A stretch of DNA of 64,000 nt from Smallanthus sonchifolius (Eukaryota; Streptophyta; Magnoliopsida; Asterales; Asteraceae), in NCBI GenBank assembly GCA_023525975.1, contig CM042025.1, positions 2,557,001-2,621,000 on the forward strand, written 5' to 3'. Made by a program: the position numbers and the translations under genes. Positions 36,293-48,796 of the stretch are shown here, piece after piece; positions within the stretch are counted from its first letter, which is position 1; the number at the start of each line of letters is the position of its first letter. The notes beneath the pieces were generated by a model, which had not been told where the DNA came from, did no database searches, and saw only the letters and a program-made list of their open reading frames with translations.

Positions 36293-39200
36293 TCAATTCA
36301 ATCCAAGGTAGTACGGAACTACGGTAGCATTCAACCACTGATCCCCCTGAATAAAATTCCCAACCGTAAACTGCTCCGCCTCCGTCGTATTCACGATCAC
36401 CTTATACCCCAGCCAACTAACCCTACCGGTTGTATTTGAACCAGGCCCTCTGTTCATATACTCGCCGTAATAAAGCGTACTCAAAGCAAAATCACCCGAC
36501 CATTCCAGCCATCCAGCCGGATCAATCAAATCTCCGATATGCGACCGCATGACTACGGTTCTAGAATACTCTCTCCACGGCCTCCCGAGGTACGATTTGA
36601 ACATCGTCTGGTTTGGAATCAGTTCAGATCCGGCGGCAATTTTACATTCTAGAATTGAAATCCCGGTGTTCTGATTAGGATCGTCTCGACCTTGAGCGGT
36701 GAAGAGGTTTTTCTGATTCGGATCTGGTTGTCTGGCGTATAGATTGCATTTTTGGAAGACGACGGCGGCGTTGCCGAAGATGAAATCGACGGTACCGTAG
36801 ATGTCGCATTCGCGGTAGAATTGACGGAAGGAGTGGACGTAGAGAGTGTCTTGGTAACCGATGAAGCTGCATTGGTAGAAGACGGAGAAGTCGGAGTTGC
36901 TCCGTAACGCCACCGCTTGGTGTTTCACAGTTCCGGCGTAGTTCTCGAAGGTGATATCTTTGGCTATAAAGTTGGTGCCAACAGTAGCTGAAATAATTTG
37001 TTGCTAGGGTTAGATAATTATCATGCAAAATATTAAATATCCAAGTTTACACCTATATATTTTAAATAAAATATTAATTAATTTTTTAAAAACTTTTTTT
37101 TTACTTCTCAAAAGTTATGCGATATAAAATCAAAAACCCTAAAATGCATGCTTAAAAGCACAAATTCTTTATCTAATTATTAAAATAACATGACAGAAAA
37201 TTACCAAAAGTATCATTTATTTAGATACAATTACCCAAACTAAAAATCCCTTTAATAGTGTATGTGTGCATGTATATATATTCTAAATAAGAAATTATTT
37301 ATAGACCGCTTATATTATTGATTACACCATCACATATAATCTAGGGGAAGGTTCCATTAAAAAAAATGATTTTTTGTAAAAAAATCCTAAGAAGTGGATC
37401 AAACGAACTCCGATTGAGCTCATTCCAGCGACGTTGGAACCGTCTCATCGAACCCTAACCCGCCACCAAAAACATAAACCTCCCTCCAACCCCACCAGCA
37501 CCCTCAAAAACCTAAACCTCCCTCCAACCCCACCCTGAAAAGCCTAAAACCCCCACCCCTAAAAACCTAAACCCACCCCCATCTACCCCCAAAAACCTAA
37601 ACCCCCACCCCTACAAAAAAAAACCTAAACCTTAAAAGCTAAACCCTAAAGCTAAAACCATAAAATTCAACGCTAAAATCTAAACCCTAAAAGCTAAGAT
37701 GGTAGAGTTCGACGAGACGGTTCCAACGCCGCTGGAATGAGCTCAATCGGAGTTCGTTTGATATCGTTTCTTAAGGTTTTTGTCGTTTCTTAAGGTTTTT
37801 GTCATTTCTTAGGTTTCTTAGCGAAATATCACTTCTTATTTGAACCTCCTCCGTATAATCTATACATAGTAACTGGTTGCGACACGTGTAATAATTCTGT
37901 GAATTCTAGATTTTTTTCACTGATTATTTTTTTCTCACTACTAACTATTTAATATTTCTGTCATAACTATTTAGTATTTTTCTTTTATTAATTCAGAAAT
38001 CTTCATTAATATTTAAAATTCTTAATTTTTATTACTATTTAATATTTTCTTTATAATTCCTAAATCTTCATTATTAACTATTCAGTACTTCATTTATTTA
38101 ACTTGTGTAAAAGATAGGTTTCTAACCTAGTATACTAATATACGAGTCCTTTTCATTTTATTATCATATATATTATAAAAAATGTAAGTCAAAATTTTAT
38201 ATTTTGTTCATGTGGTAAGCTAAAATTTTATATATTAGTAGGATGGTCTTAGTGGTAAGTCAAAGTTTTATAGATGTTCTATGTGGTAATCCAGAAGAGT
38301 AATAACTAAATGAACAGTTGGAGTCATTTAAAAAAAATATAAGATTGGACTAATGAATGTTGTCGCGTGTTGTGGCGGTAACGTTGACGTAGTTAAGTAT
38401 GTAACGAGAAGCGTATGAAGTTTCGGTGACGTATTAAAATTGGAAACGTAGAAAAAGTAACGTTGTAAAAATGAACGTTAAGAAAAACAAAAACGACTTT
38501 ATTTGAATAAAAAGAAGAAAATATATCGTTTTTTAACAGTAAACTCGTCTTTATTTGAATTTAACTTGCTGATCCCTGTAAACATGTAATTATGATACAT
38601 CAATTTAAATATTAAGATAAAAGTGGCTATGAGATAAAAGAAATTAAAAACATAAATAAAAATCAAATAAATAATTTAAAAATGTAAATGTAGTAACAGT
38701 GGGTTTATTGTTAAATTGGGCCTTTTGCAGACCCACTAAAGAAAACAAAGAGGATGCAGGGATCAAACCCGGACGTTTAATTTGGGGCAAGCAACCAAAA
38801 TCGCTGAGTCAAGCGATGATAGTTATCAAAATTTCTTTTCAGTCTATATATAATATTAATAAATACTGTTTGGTTGGTAATTCTAATATTATATAATATG
38901 AAAACTTGACTATATATATAATTTTGTCATTTATATATGATATATAGAAATTACAATTATATTATTTTCTTTATTCTTAAACATTTTAAGATTGTATATA
39001 TTTTTGTTATGTGTATTCTCGTAATTTATCTTATGCATGTGTGTATATAGGGGAGAGCTCATGAGAAAAACACATAGTTATGTGAAAACCAGAAAAACGA
39101 CCAAGAAACCAGTTCTAAGAGACCACATAATAATAATATGCTAGAATTTCTGCCATACTTTTTAACGGGTGTACTGTTGAAAACCACCAAAAACCCTAAA

Positions 39201-42200
39201 AACATGGCAACTTACACACATGTTGACGTAAGGTTGAAAATCTGGACGTACCATTAAAAAAATTTGGATGCACCCTTATACGCACACCAAGTTCAACAAG
39301 CTTAAAAAAAGTTTTTTATTTAAATATAGCAATACCGTATGCTCAAAATTAAAGATAAACAATGATTCATTTTATGATATATATACATATATTAAATAAT
39401 AACATATAAAAAAGTTATAATTTATTTGGTTTAAACTTTTCACATCTCATTCTCTATCTCTATCTCACTCACAAACATTTATTTTATTATTTTTTTTCTT
39501 TTCTAGACACTCACAAAAAATATAGAAATTGATGAAAATGAATGTTTATATTTAAAAAATCTTTATTTACTAAACTTTAGAATTTAAAGATAGAGACGGA
39601 GACGGAGATAGAGATCCCGATAAAGACGTAAAATAAAAGAAATTTTATATTAATAGAGATAAAGATCTTAATATGAATGTTTTTAACCTTTTGTTTCTAC
39701 TTGTCAAAACTTGTGTGAGAATAAAGTCCACGTGTTACACATCTGATTATAGTTTTTAATTACCCTTGATCAAATATACTTTTTAAATCTTTTTGATTTT
39801 TTAGTTGATCTAATTTTATGCGTGTGTATATTTATGTATAACAATTTTGCCAATCACATGATTCTACTAAATGTGTCGAAAGTCAGAACCTAACTCGTGG
39901 GTTGTAAACAAATATCGTCCACTAATTAAAAAGCAACCGACTGTCGGGTGGCAGATGCTTAGACATTCCGTGACTTCGTTGGGCCCCTTACTCATTAAAA
40001 AAAAGGAAAGTGGTTGGGCTAGGTCCAGCCCGCCTGCCAATTTAACCTATCCCCACTCCTATTTATTGTTTTACAAATGATTAATTATTATTTTAGGGAA
40101 ATTAATTAGTTGTAATTATAAAACTTTGAATGTCGGCTTTTAGATTCCTTTTGTTCTATAAGATTCTAACAACACGTAGAATATAACATAATTCTTTTTT
40201 CTATTTATGAAAAACAAAGGACAAACTCATTTTTGTATTTATTTATAAGATATTGCACATTGATAAGAAATTGTAACTAGTATAAATATTTTATAATAAA
40301 TTATTAAAAGAAAGTGGTACATAAATCTTTAAAAAGTTATTATCATTCGAATTTCTAACATTAAAATATTTATACTAAATCCATATCTAAACCACTAGTC
40401 ACTTGTATATCATTTTGGCTTAGGCTTGGACTAAAACAATCGATCTTGAGTTGATTAAGCTTGTGTTCGGCTCAGTTAACTATGAGTGTAAATGAGTCAA
40501 TCAATTCATAAACTACTTAAGATTGATTCATTAAAGGCATCCGGTATACCCGCTTAAAACTTCGTGTGATCCTGCGTGACATACAAAATCACGCCGTGAT
40601 GATATTGGAACACCGCCCCCTCGATTTTTTTCACGGCGTAATTGTTTCGCGTGAGATTTTTCACGGGAGAATTCAACACAATTGTGGGGTATATTACCGT
40701 TCAACGACTCCTTTTGTGACAGTTGAAGGTAATTTTAAATTAAATAATAATAATTATCACACCACCATAATCACACGGGTATACCCCTTGCCAACTGATG
40801 GGTGGTGTGACAATGAGGGTAGTGACGTGGCGCCACGTGGCGTGCACTTTATTATCACAACACACCACAATAACACGGGTATACCCCTTGCTCTAAAACT
40901 TTAAACTAGACAGAGCTTAAATGAGCTCGAATACCGAGCTTGATCCGGAAGTAAAGTTCATTTAGTAAACAAGCTTATAAGGTTCATATATCTAGTTTGA
41001 TCCACAAGACTATTATTTTTAGAAATATATTACTTTTAATTAATATGATATAATATATAGTTGTATTGCAATAAATATTATTATTATATATAATTATAAA
41101 AAACACAAAATAAAAATATGCTAATATATAAAAGTAAAATTATATATATTTATATATATATAAATAATTATAAATCTACAAAATACAATAAATAAATAAT
41201 TAATTAATAATAAAGGAATCTAGAATTTGAGCTTTTTAAACTAGTCATGAATAGAGTTTAACCTCTTTGAAGTTAAGCGAGTTGAGCTCTAAACTCTTTT
41301 ACAACCTTACATTTAACTTAGGATAAATCGAACTCCAAATCGCCTTGTTATTGGGATTTGTTAGTAAATCTCAAACTCACTCCCGATTAATTTTGAAAGC
41401 TCGAGCTTGATTCGGTGCCAACTCATTTATCATATTTGTATTCATTATTTTTTCTATATATACGTATAACTATTTCAGTATACATGTAATTATAATTATA
41501 TAATTATATTTAGCAATTAGTTTTTTTTATATATTTCAGTATAACTATTTAATATTTTAATTATAAATATATGTGTGCGTGCCCCGTACACATGTAATAC
41601 TTAAAAGATAAAACCGTTTACTCTCATTAACCTAATGAAGTTCAATATATGAAGTTTGGTCGTTCAAACTCATTTTAGCTTTTAACGATAAAAGCTCGAG
41701 TATCCAATGAGCAACTCAAGAGTAACTTAGCTCATTTTCTAATTACACCTAATTCCTAATTAAAAAAATATAAATAAATACTATCAGCTATTATATGTAT
41801 ATTAATTGGCAAATAAATAATTTATGAAATTAAACTACTAATACCTTTATATAGAATAGAAAATCTATGCAAAAGGCAAATCAACATCCTTGTCTGTTAA
41901 CATTATAATATTCCTCTACCTTCCAAAAAAATATATATATTGTTTAAAGTATAATTTCATACAAGTAGTGGGGTGAGTAATATTCCTATTTTTTAAATAT
42001 TTTAAATGTTATCAGATCGCAATTATTATCAAATGATGTCAAAGCCAACTGCTAGAAAATTACTATGTGGACCAACTGTTAGTAATCACTAAAATTGTAA
42101 TGCAAGATTGCTTACCGACGGTAGCAGATCGGAAAGTAGTCCAGCCGTCGATGACGCTCCGGTTACCTTTAATCAGCGTCTTCCCGATCCCGTCGCCGAC

Positions 42201-43121
42201 CAACATTATCATCGTCTTCCTGCTGTCAATCTCCAAGTACTCATAATACGCCCCTGCTTTAATATATATCACGAACCTCGTCGTGCTCATGTTCGGAGCC
42301 GCGTTCAAAGCGTCTCCAATCGTTGTGAAATTTCCGGTGCCGTCCTTCGCTACAACCAAATCGTACTCCGTCTCGTTCGCCGCCGCCTGCAATAACGCCC
42401 TATCCTTCTTCCTCAACCACCGCGGATATCCACCGGACATTTCACCGTACTCCGGAAACGCCTCCGTCTCCGTCGTCGATTTCGACGTTCCGTTCACTTT
42501 TTTCAGCAAAGCGAGCGAGTTACTAACCTGACTAGAAATACCACGCAACGATTTACGAAAATATCTCCGAATTTTGTTCCTCGATTTACTAAACGCGAAT
42601 CCGTCGAGACACGTGGCCTGATTCGTCATCGCGGCGCTGAGAAGCGTTTGGAGATCGTCTTGTTTACGATACGGCGTCAGATTAAGATCGGAGATAGCGG
42701 ATTTGAGCGCCGTGACCGTATCAAGGAACAACGAGTGACAATCGTCCAGCGCTCGGATCTCAAGTGCGCTGAGGTTGCGAAGCTTCCGGCGAATGGCAGT
42801 GACATTGAAATCGGTGGATCTGACGTCGCTCACTGTTTGATTGATAGTGGCGGAAATGATCGCTGGTAGCGATTTTGATCGGAGATCCGGTAGGACGGTG
42901 GTTAGGGTTTCCAGGCAGAGGTCGTAGTAGAGTGAACCGTCGCAATGTGTGTGAGCGGTTTGTGTTTGGATGTGTTTGTGAATGTGTATGTGTAGTGGGG
43001 TAGATTGTGTAAATAATGGAAGTGTAGTGGGGTGTTTTGTAATTTTAAGAAACGAAGAAATGGAAAACGCTAGTATGAAGAGAGTAGAGAGTCCTAAGAG
43101 AAAGGTTTTATTGGTTTGCAT
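36293..43121 (-). CDS. Pectin methylesterase with PMEI pro-domain (type I PME)
   Basis: There are two exons, 43121-42116 and 36987-36293, joined in phase at SATV-ATVGTNF; the product is 566 residues, ending PYYLGLN. The ATG at 43121 (MQTNKTFLLG) begins a hydrophobic signal/anchor segment (7-24). The inhibitor-like domain spans about 55-215 (C60, C69, C128 and C171 visible). The junction RWLRKKDRALL (about 234-244) is a basic processing region. The catalytic domain runs from YDLVVAKDGTGNF (253). It shows GAYYEY, QAVALR (Q359), GYQDTLY (Q381, D382), DFIFGNA (D403) and LGRPWREYS (R471). Spacing among Q, Q, D, D and R equals that of the carrot enzyme. The product would de-esterify homogalacturonan in the cell wall. 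The single 5128-bp intron carries MITEs and a tRNA-like piece. A Helitron ends 92 bp upstream of the ATG. Confidence 0.97.
37344..37853. mobile_element. Mutator-like MITE in the pectin methylesterase intron
   Basis: It is flanked by a perfect 9-bp duplication TATAATCTA (37335-37343 and 37854-37862). Ends are GGGGAAGGTTC and GAACCTCCTCCG. A longer inner inverted repeat (about 37396-37460 against 37699-37768) contains AACGAACTCCGATTGAGCTC. Between the arms is a run of AAACCTAAACCCCC units. It is non-coding. Confidence 0.88.
37461..37700 (+). repeat. AAACCTAAACCCCCACCC minisatellite in the MITE loop
   Basis: Degenerate units of 15-25 bp (AACCTAAACC with CCCACCCC spacers) fill the space between the two inverted arms. 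They superficially resemble telomere-type CCCTAAA, but the period is irregular. Confidence 0.75.
38750..38826 (-). other. tRNA-like sequence in the pectin methylesterase intron
   Basis: The minus strand has CGCTTGACTCAGCGATTTTG and a B-box T arm CCGGGTTTGATCCCTGC. The arms do not complete a standard cloverleaf. It is probably a SINE head or pseudo-tRNA. Confidence 0.45.
40535..40893. mobile_element. Harbinger/Tourist-like MITE in the pectin methylesterase intron
   Basis: The termini AGGCATCCGGTATACCCG and (reverse complement) GAGCAAGGGGTATACCCG are flanked by TAA on both sides (40532-40534 and 40894-40896), the Harbinger target triplet. CACGGGTATACCCCTTG also occurs inside, hinting at an internal rearrangement. 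Confidence 0.75.
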
Positions 43122-43160
43122 GGTGGAAGATTTTACGTTTTTAGCGTCCACTCAAAGGGG

Positions 43161-43168
43161 TTTATATA
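43161..43168 (-). promoter_or_regulatory. Candidate TATA box of the pectin methylesterase
   Basis: TATATAAA lies 40 bp upstream of the ATG on the minus strand, implying a very short leader. The Helitron 3' end is only 46 bp further upstream. Confidence 0.5.
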
Positions 43169-43429
43169 TCAGTGATGTAATCAGCAAATAGAACCACGGA
43201 TATAAATAAAATACTAGTGGGTAAGCCCACGCTTCGCGGTGGTTGTGAAATCCGACCACATTACTATTGGGTTTATTAGTCAAATACTTACTTATTTTCT
43301 TTCATTTGTGTTTTCAAGTTCTCATATATTTAAATAATGGTTACTGTTTAAAACATAACTCAAGAAATCAAATAAAAAACACTTGAACTTCAATGACAAA
43401 TGTACAGGATCCATCCATAACTATAATAA

Positions 43430-43560
43430 AAAGTTAAAAACTAATGACTTTCTTGAACTGTAGTTAGACTCATCGAGTTGTTCTGTAGAATTTTGCAGAT
43501 TAGGTATTGAAGGCAGTGGGAACTCAGCGGGTATGTATCTGTACATCATTGAACACATTT
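43430..43560 (-). pseudogene. Unidentified captured exon-like fragment
   Basis: After TGTACAG the minus strand is open through YIPAEFPLPSIPNLQNSTEQ and LDESNYSSRKSL. It lies between the MOR1-like piece and the Helitron 3' end. Its gene of origin is unknown. Confidence 0.35.
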
Positions 43561-43639
43561 TTAATAACCTAAACTTCAAACTCAAAATATGAAAAATACA
43601 ATATCCAACACAAAATATATCAGGAATACATCCATAGCT

Positions 43640-43763
43640 TCCAACTCCACCCAAAGCATAAACACAATTTTCGCCTTCTCCAACATCTTTGGTCGGCCCG
43701 TAAGACATTTTGCCACAACTGCATCGCAAACTTCCTTGGTATAAACATGATGCGGCGGCAACA
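43640..43763 (-). pseudogene. Captured MOR1/XMAP215 TOG-domain exon fragment
   Basis: The minus strand encodes YTKEVCDAVVAKCLTGRPK followed by VFMLWVELEAMDVFL. This is the start of a TOG array in plant MOR1/GEM1 (usually KEVCDAVVAKCLTGRPKTVEKAQ...FMLWVELEAVDVFLD). Only one exon is present and the frame ends in intron-like sequence. The intact parent would be a microtubule-associated polymerase; this piece cannot work alone. Confidence 0.8.
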
Positions 43764-43964
43764 ATTTTCAATGCGGTACTCGTTTCTGTTAGTTTATTAA
43801 TTCTCTAGTAATATATATTGTATAGTACTTCTATTAGTTTTATTATTATTCGTATTAAATATAATAATATATATTATTTATTTTTTTATCACAATTTTAT
43901 ATATAATAAACTTTTTTATATAAATATATGTTTAAAATATTAAATAAATATTATATAGATAAAA

Positions 43965-44098
43965 GGCTCGTTTAGGGTCGCGAACTTGCTCGAGCTTGAT
44001 ATATGAAGTTCGGGCTCGAGCTCATTTAAGCTCGGATCGGTTCGAGTTTTTAACATGCAAATCTCGAGTAGCTAAGAGTGATTCGACTCGTTTATACA
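43965..44098. repeat. AGCTCG-rich repeat inside the Helitron
   Basis: The words GCTCGAGCTTG, GGGCTCGAGCTCATTTAAGC and GTTCGAGT mark a dispersed family also seen at about 40.4-41.4, 54.6-54.9 and 59.1-59.2 kb. It is probably a hAT-type MITE; termini were not resolved. Confidence 0.4.
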
Positions 44099-44380
44099 CC
44101 TGTAAAATACCTTTTTATATATTTGTTTTTAAGACTCGTCATGTCGAGAAAAAGCAAGAGTACTCTAGTTTTCATATAGTTTACACGAAAAACCTGATTT
44201 TTTTTGCCAAATATGTTAGTTTCTAAAACAATTATTTCATATAGCTTTCTCTTGTACATATCGTTATTTTTTTACAAGTCAGTTGCTTGTTGAATGTAAC
44301 AACTGTTTTACATAACACGCATCCACGATAAAAAAAAAATCTTGATTTTGGTACATGTGAATTGCAAAATCTGGAGTTAC

Positions 44381-44435
44381 CTCTGTGCGCAGTGAAATTG
44401 GATGGGATATATACTCCTGGTTCAATTGTTATCAC
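44381..44435 (-). pseudogene. Captured exon of an M24 (Xaa-Pro) aminopeptidase
   Basis: The minus strand encodes VITIEPGVYIPSNFTAHR between an AACAG acceptor and an AGAG|GTAACT donor. This matches the metal-site strand of organellar aminopeptidase P (ICP55-like: MVITIEPGVYIPS). It contains one metal-ligand Glu. Other exons of the gene were not found. Confidence 0.75.
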
Positions 44436-44768
44436 CTGTTTATAAAATTCAATTAAACGGCAATCAAAATCAAGAAACAGTTCAAAAAAATGAGTGTATA
44501 AATACAGTATACGTAAATAAATAAATGGCCTATGCTAGTTGGATTCAACTGACGATAGTTGTGAAGTCGATTTTCTTTCAATATTCCAATCTCCCTTGTT
44601 CCTCTTGAGAGTTTATCAACCTACCCCACACAAGATGATGATGATAACAACAATAAATAAGATAACATCTTAGAGAACGGAAACGAAGCCAACTAAATAA
44701 TTCATACTAAGTAGTTATGTACATGTTGAACCACTTACTAACTTAATAAAAGTAAAACTTAACCAAAT

Positions 44769-44946
44769 GTTCACTAAAATTATAACTTTGGCCCGTTAAC
44801 TAAAATTATAATTTTGACTTGTTCACTAAAAATGGTATTTTTAACTCGTTTACTAAAAAAGATAAGTTTGACCCATTTATTAAAGTAGTTCATTTTAATC
44901 CGTGTACTAAAAATTGTAACCTTAACCCGCTTACTAAAAATTAGGA
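44769..44946 (-). repeat. Degenerate tandem repeat of about 28 bp
   Basis: About six diverged copies of TTCACTAAAATTATAACTTT followed by GACCCG-like words keep an ORF open by chance (VKNTIFSEQVKIIIL-type peptide). Confidence 0.6.
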
Positions 44947-45282
44947 GGTTGTGGTGAGGGCAAACCTTACTTTGTCCGATGGGATAGAGAGGTTGCACCC
45001 AATGAGACCCTCGGCTCCCAATTATCAGATAATAAATGGAAAATAGTTAAATTTATGTAATTTTGTTTTCAGTATGAAAAGTTCCAGTAAAGTAGAAGTT
45101 GCAAATTCTATTAAACATTGCAGAGTGAAAAGTCTTGCAATTTTCATGAGACAAATAGTGCTAAACTATGTTATCATTCAAATGTGCAGATTTTATGGAA
45201 TGGATTTCTAGAAACAGAAAATTGTGTACCAAGTGAAGAAGATGCCTTCAAATCATATTGAAAAAAAATCAAGAATCGAACC

Positions 45283-45363
45283 TCAACGGTTCCTAACACT
45301 CTGACCTCCTCCATGGATTCTCCTAGTGCGGTGTCCATAATCGATTCATTGGATTCCATCCTC
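45283..45363 (-). pseudogene. Unidentified captured exon-like fragment
   Basis: The minus strand encodes RMESNESIMDTALGESMEE, then VRVLGTVE, before a GAG|GTTCGA junction. It is stop-free and flanked by intron-like AT-rich DNA. A further stretch at 45975-45905 (AKFDFSMDVVRLCKDTVGD) may come from the same or another gene. The family was not recognised. Confidence 0.35.
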
Positions 45364-46933
45364 CCTAGTAAGATCAGAACATATGTTAATCATCGTTCTT
45401 GAATTTTTGAAAAAGTCAAACTAATAGCTCAAGTAAGTCAAATATAAATTTAAAACATTAGAAATCGAAAATAAATAGGCACACCTCAGGAAACAACATT
45501 CCTTTGAGTTAAACATTTTAAATTAACCTATGAATATAGCAATTTAGGAGGTATGAATTTAAAATATACTGGAGTTTGGATGATTCCTTATTTTAGTTAA
45601 ACATTCTAATTCAACTGTTGCAAGATAAAACATAATCTAAATCAAAACACCCATAGGTAATGGATTGAAATTGCTACTTAATAAGATTCTCTCTCTTTAC
45701 CAACTTATTATCTTTTGTGGTTAGATTTCCATTCTAAAATAACCTAACCTTAAATTTGGCCAACTATTTCTGCATTAAACACGATAAGAACTTGTTTGCA
45801 ATATCAAACACGCATTCCTTTTGTTAATCAGCTGATAGTGAAATGATACTTTTTTTCAAAAGTTGTTATATGATTATATCCTCTCATACCGATTTTTTCA
45901 AAAAAACTAACCTGTCACCGACAGTATCTTTACACAAACGTACTACATCCATGCTAAAATCAAACTTTGCGGAGCTGAGCAAATGCTTCTATGAAATATA
46001 AGAAATAAACCCAACTCCCAAAAGTGCACACTCCCGTTGAAATGCAGAAATCACTACCAGTGGAAGAACAGTTCTCCGTCTCAACTCCAAATAAGTTCAC
46101 TACAAAAAACAGAAACAAGTTTCATTGCATGATTGGGTGTAAACGTGAAATTGAATTATTATAATAATACAGGGTCATTGTGGAAGCAATTTAATATTAT
46201 TGATTTTTTTGCAATGAGAACAACGGGTAATATGAGATTCGAGTTTAAGAAGTTTCCAAAAGAGGAAACATGTCAATTAAAAAGCTTAGAAAGAAATGGG
46301 TCAAAAATCACCCAATTTTGTAATCATATTTGACAGTTTACCATCATCTACTTTATGGGTCATGTCCCATAAACAATTTGATTATTAGCCATAAACCCAA
46401 CGTCCCCCTCAAAATGGAAAAATAAAAAGAACAGATATCTAATTATTTCAAACCACTAACTATTGATCAATTTCAAACTCTTATAGCAGTTTACCTCGAA
46501 ATGCCCCTCAAGATGGAAAAAATAAAAGGAACAGAAGTTGACACTTGTAGAAGTAGATGTTAAATACTCCAAAAACCCGTAAAAATCGTCTTCAAGTAAT
46601 AAAAATAAAATATAAACCAACAATTATAGAGTTTATAAAACAAAAGGCAGAATATAATAGTGGTTATAAAATGACACATGGAATTATAACAAAAAAGAAA
46701 AAAAATTATAAACGGAGAATTTTTAAAAATTAAAGCAACTCAAAACATTAAATTGCGATAAAAGTATCAACGAAATACGTAAATAACTTTGATTAGAGAT
46801 AATCTATGACTATTATGATACTAAAGAGATGCATAATATAATTTATTCTAAAAGTTTTGAACAAAAAATAAGTTAAAACAGGTCGGTTTTTAATACTTTT
46901 TTGTACATAACTAAAGGTTTTAGGGATACTTGC

Positions 46934-47085
46934 CATTATTGCAGAAACTGCAAGTGGGATTCTTCTCTGAAGAAGGATGAGAGTGTAAGAAGCAATCTGT
47001 TTAGGAGTGACATGTTCTTTGTAGTGAGCCTCAGGTGTAACCATGCTTGGTTTCAAGAGGATGTCTTCAAACAACATGTTTTCAG
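46934..47085 (-). pseudogene. Captured exon of plastid fructose-bisphosphate aldolase
   Basis: After an ACTCAG acceptor the frame reads ENMLFEDILLKPSMVTPE, then VTPKQIASYTLILLQRRIP and LAVSAIM. Class I plastid aldolase has NNVMFEGILLKPSMVTPG at this place, and the Lys in LLKP is the Schiff-base residue. Several otherwise conserved positions are changed (TPG to TPE, PGIMF to SAIM). The exon ends at ATG|GCAAGT. Without the rest of the barrel it is not a functional enzyme. Confidence 0.85.
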
Positions 47086-47612
47086 CTGAGTAAAAAAAGA
47101 CAGTCTGTAAAGTAGTAACATAAGTTGACTGTTATGTATGGTACAAATTAAAAGCACGTGCCATTACTCACCTTCTTAGAAGCGTGAATGACTTCTCTAA
47201 ATCTACCAACCGGCTTTTTGCTACTGCGTTGGTCTTAAAAGAAAACCATTCTCAACCATTATGGATGGAAACAATAACTCACACAGACCAAACACCTATT
47301 TTTGTTCTCCCGCTTACCCTTTCTCTCTAATTTACTTATCTTATTAACTACATGTGACCAGGCAACCAATATAAAATTACAGAGTTACAAAGTTATAAAT
47401 CCTAAAATTGCATGAAACAGATGAATCAAGAATCATAACAATTTCATAATAGAGTGCCAGTAATGGTGATCAAGAATACGAAATATGCCATACATGCATT
47501 TGGGATGAGCCGAATGCCTCTGATTAAACCGCTCTTCATTTTCTATCCACAACACCTTCGCCATTCGTGCGTCTTTGGTTATCATATGATTCTAATAATC
47601 ACAAAACCGGAT

Positions 47613-47700
47613 CAATAACAAACCTTGCTATTGGGTGGTCATACAAAGATGATGAACAATAACAAACCTTGCTATTGGGTGGTCATACAAATTCAAAACT
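47613..47700 (+). repeat. 44-bp direct duplication
   Basis: CAATAACAAACCTTGCTATT and the following GGGTGGTCATACAAA occur at 47613 and 47657 without visible change, so the duplication is recent. Confidence 0.9.
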
Positions 47701-48128
47701 TATAGTAACGAAAATGATGAACAAATTTCAGGAAGTAATACCGTGATCAACTGCTGCGGTGCTCTGATGAGGGACATAAATTGGTGTGCCGAGGTGCACG
47801 TAAATAAATAAAATGATAATTGTATCTCACATTATTATTCAAAATTCACTTAAAAGAAAACTCACTTTCATTATAAAATTCACCTGTCAACTTGAAGTTG
47901 CAATATTCACATGTCAACTTGACCTGCAACAAATAAAATTCACCTGTCAACTAAAATGAACATAATCAAAATTCACATAAAATGAACCAAAGTGAAGCTG
48001 GAAGTTATGGAATTATAAGAATATCAAAAACATCAAATGTATATTATCATATCCACAAAATAGAGGTTAAGAAAGGGAATGTGTTTAGATGTTTGATTCT
48101 AATTCTCCTTCCTTCCTCCTATAAACCC

Positions 48129-48236
48129 ATAACCAGCACTTCAAATAACACACCAGTTATTTTAGACCTATAACCAGCACTGCAAATAACACACCAGTTA
48201 TTTTAGACCTATAACCACCACTGCAAATCACACACC
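48129..48236 (+). repeat. 41-bp tandem repeat
   Basis: ATAACCAGCACT.CAAATAAC starts at 48129, 48170 and 48211, followed each time by ACACACCAGTTATTTTAGAC in the first two units. Confidence 0.9.
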
Positions 48237-48561
48237 TGCCTGCTTATTTGCAACCTCTTTGTTGATGATATTTGGTAGAAATTGTAATCACACAAAATAG
48301 AAATTCTAACCACAGACCAACCTAATGCAACCAAAAGAGGAATCAAATTGGAAGAACAGTATGTAACAAATTGTTGAGTTCAGCCATAAGTGTACAACTA
48401 AAATAGAAATCGAATTAGAGCAACTATAACAAATTGGTGAGGTCAGGTCAGCCATAACAACCACCAAATACAACCAAACAGAACAAATCGGATCGGAACA
48501 ACAACCATATGTAAGAAATTGAAGAAACCAACCTATTCCAACCAAATAGAAGAAACCGTAC

Positions 48562-48796
48562 CTGCGATGGTGGATTGTCGAGGGGGCGGAAACAGATGAG
48601 GGAAAGATTCAATGAGGGTTTTATATTGCCGTGGTCGAACACCAAGCCGAAACGTCTCCGTCACAGGAATCCCCCTAATACTGAGTATAGATAATTGAAT
48701 GGGGGGTTTGATGGCGTTGGCGGATATCATGGTGTAATCAGACGAACCGACGATAATGAATCGAAGAAACGTCTCCGGCGAGACCGTTGAACGCAT
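48562..48796 (-). pseudogene. Captured 5' exon with possible organelle-targeting N-terminus
   Basis: An ATG at 48796 opens a 78-codon frame (MRSTVSPETFLRFIIVGSSD onwards) up to a good donor, CGCAG|GTACGG. It is Ser/Arg/Pro-rich with few acids at the start, like a transit peptide. I do not recognise the gene. It sits nearest the Helitron 5' end, where a captured promoter would be expected, upstream of the aldolase and peptidase pieces. Confidence 0.45.

Noticed and set aside
37461..37700. Interstitial telomere repeat
   Set aside because: The words are AAACCTAAACC with irregular CCCACC spacers. Regular CCCTAAA arrays are absent.
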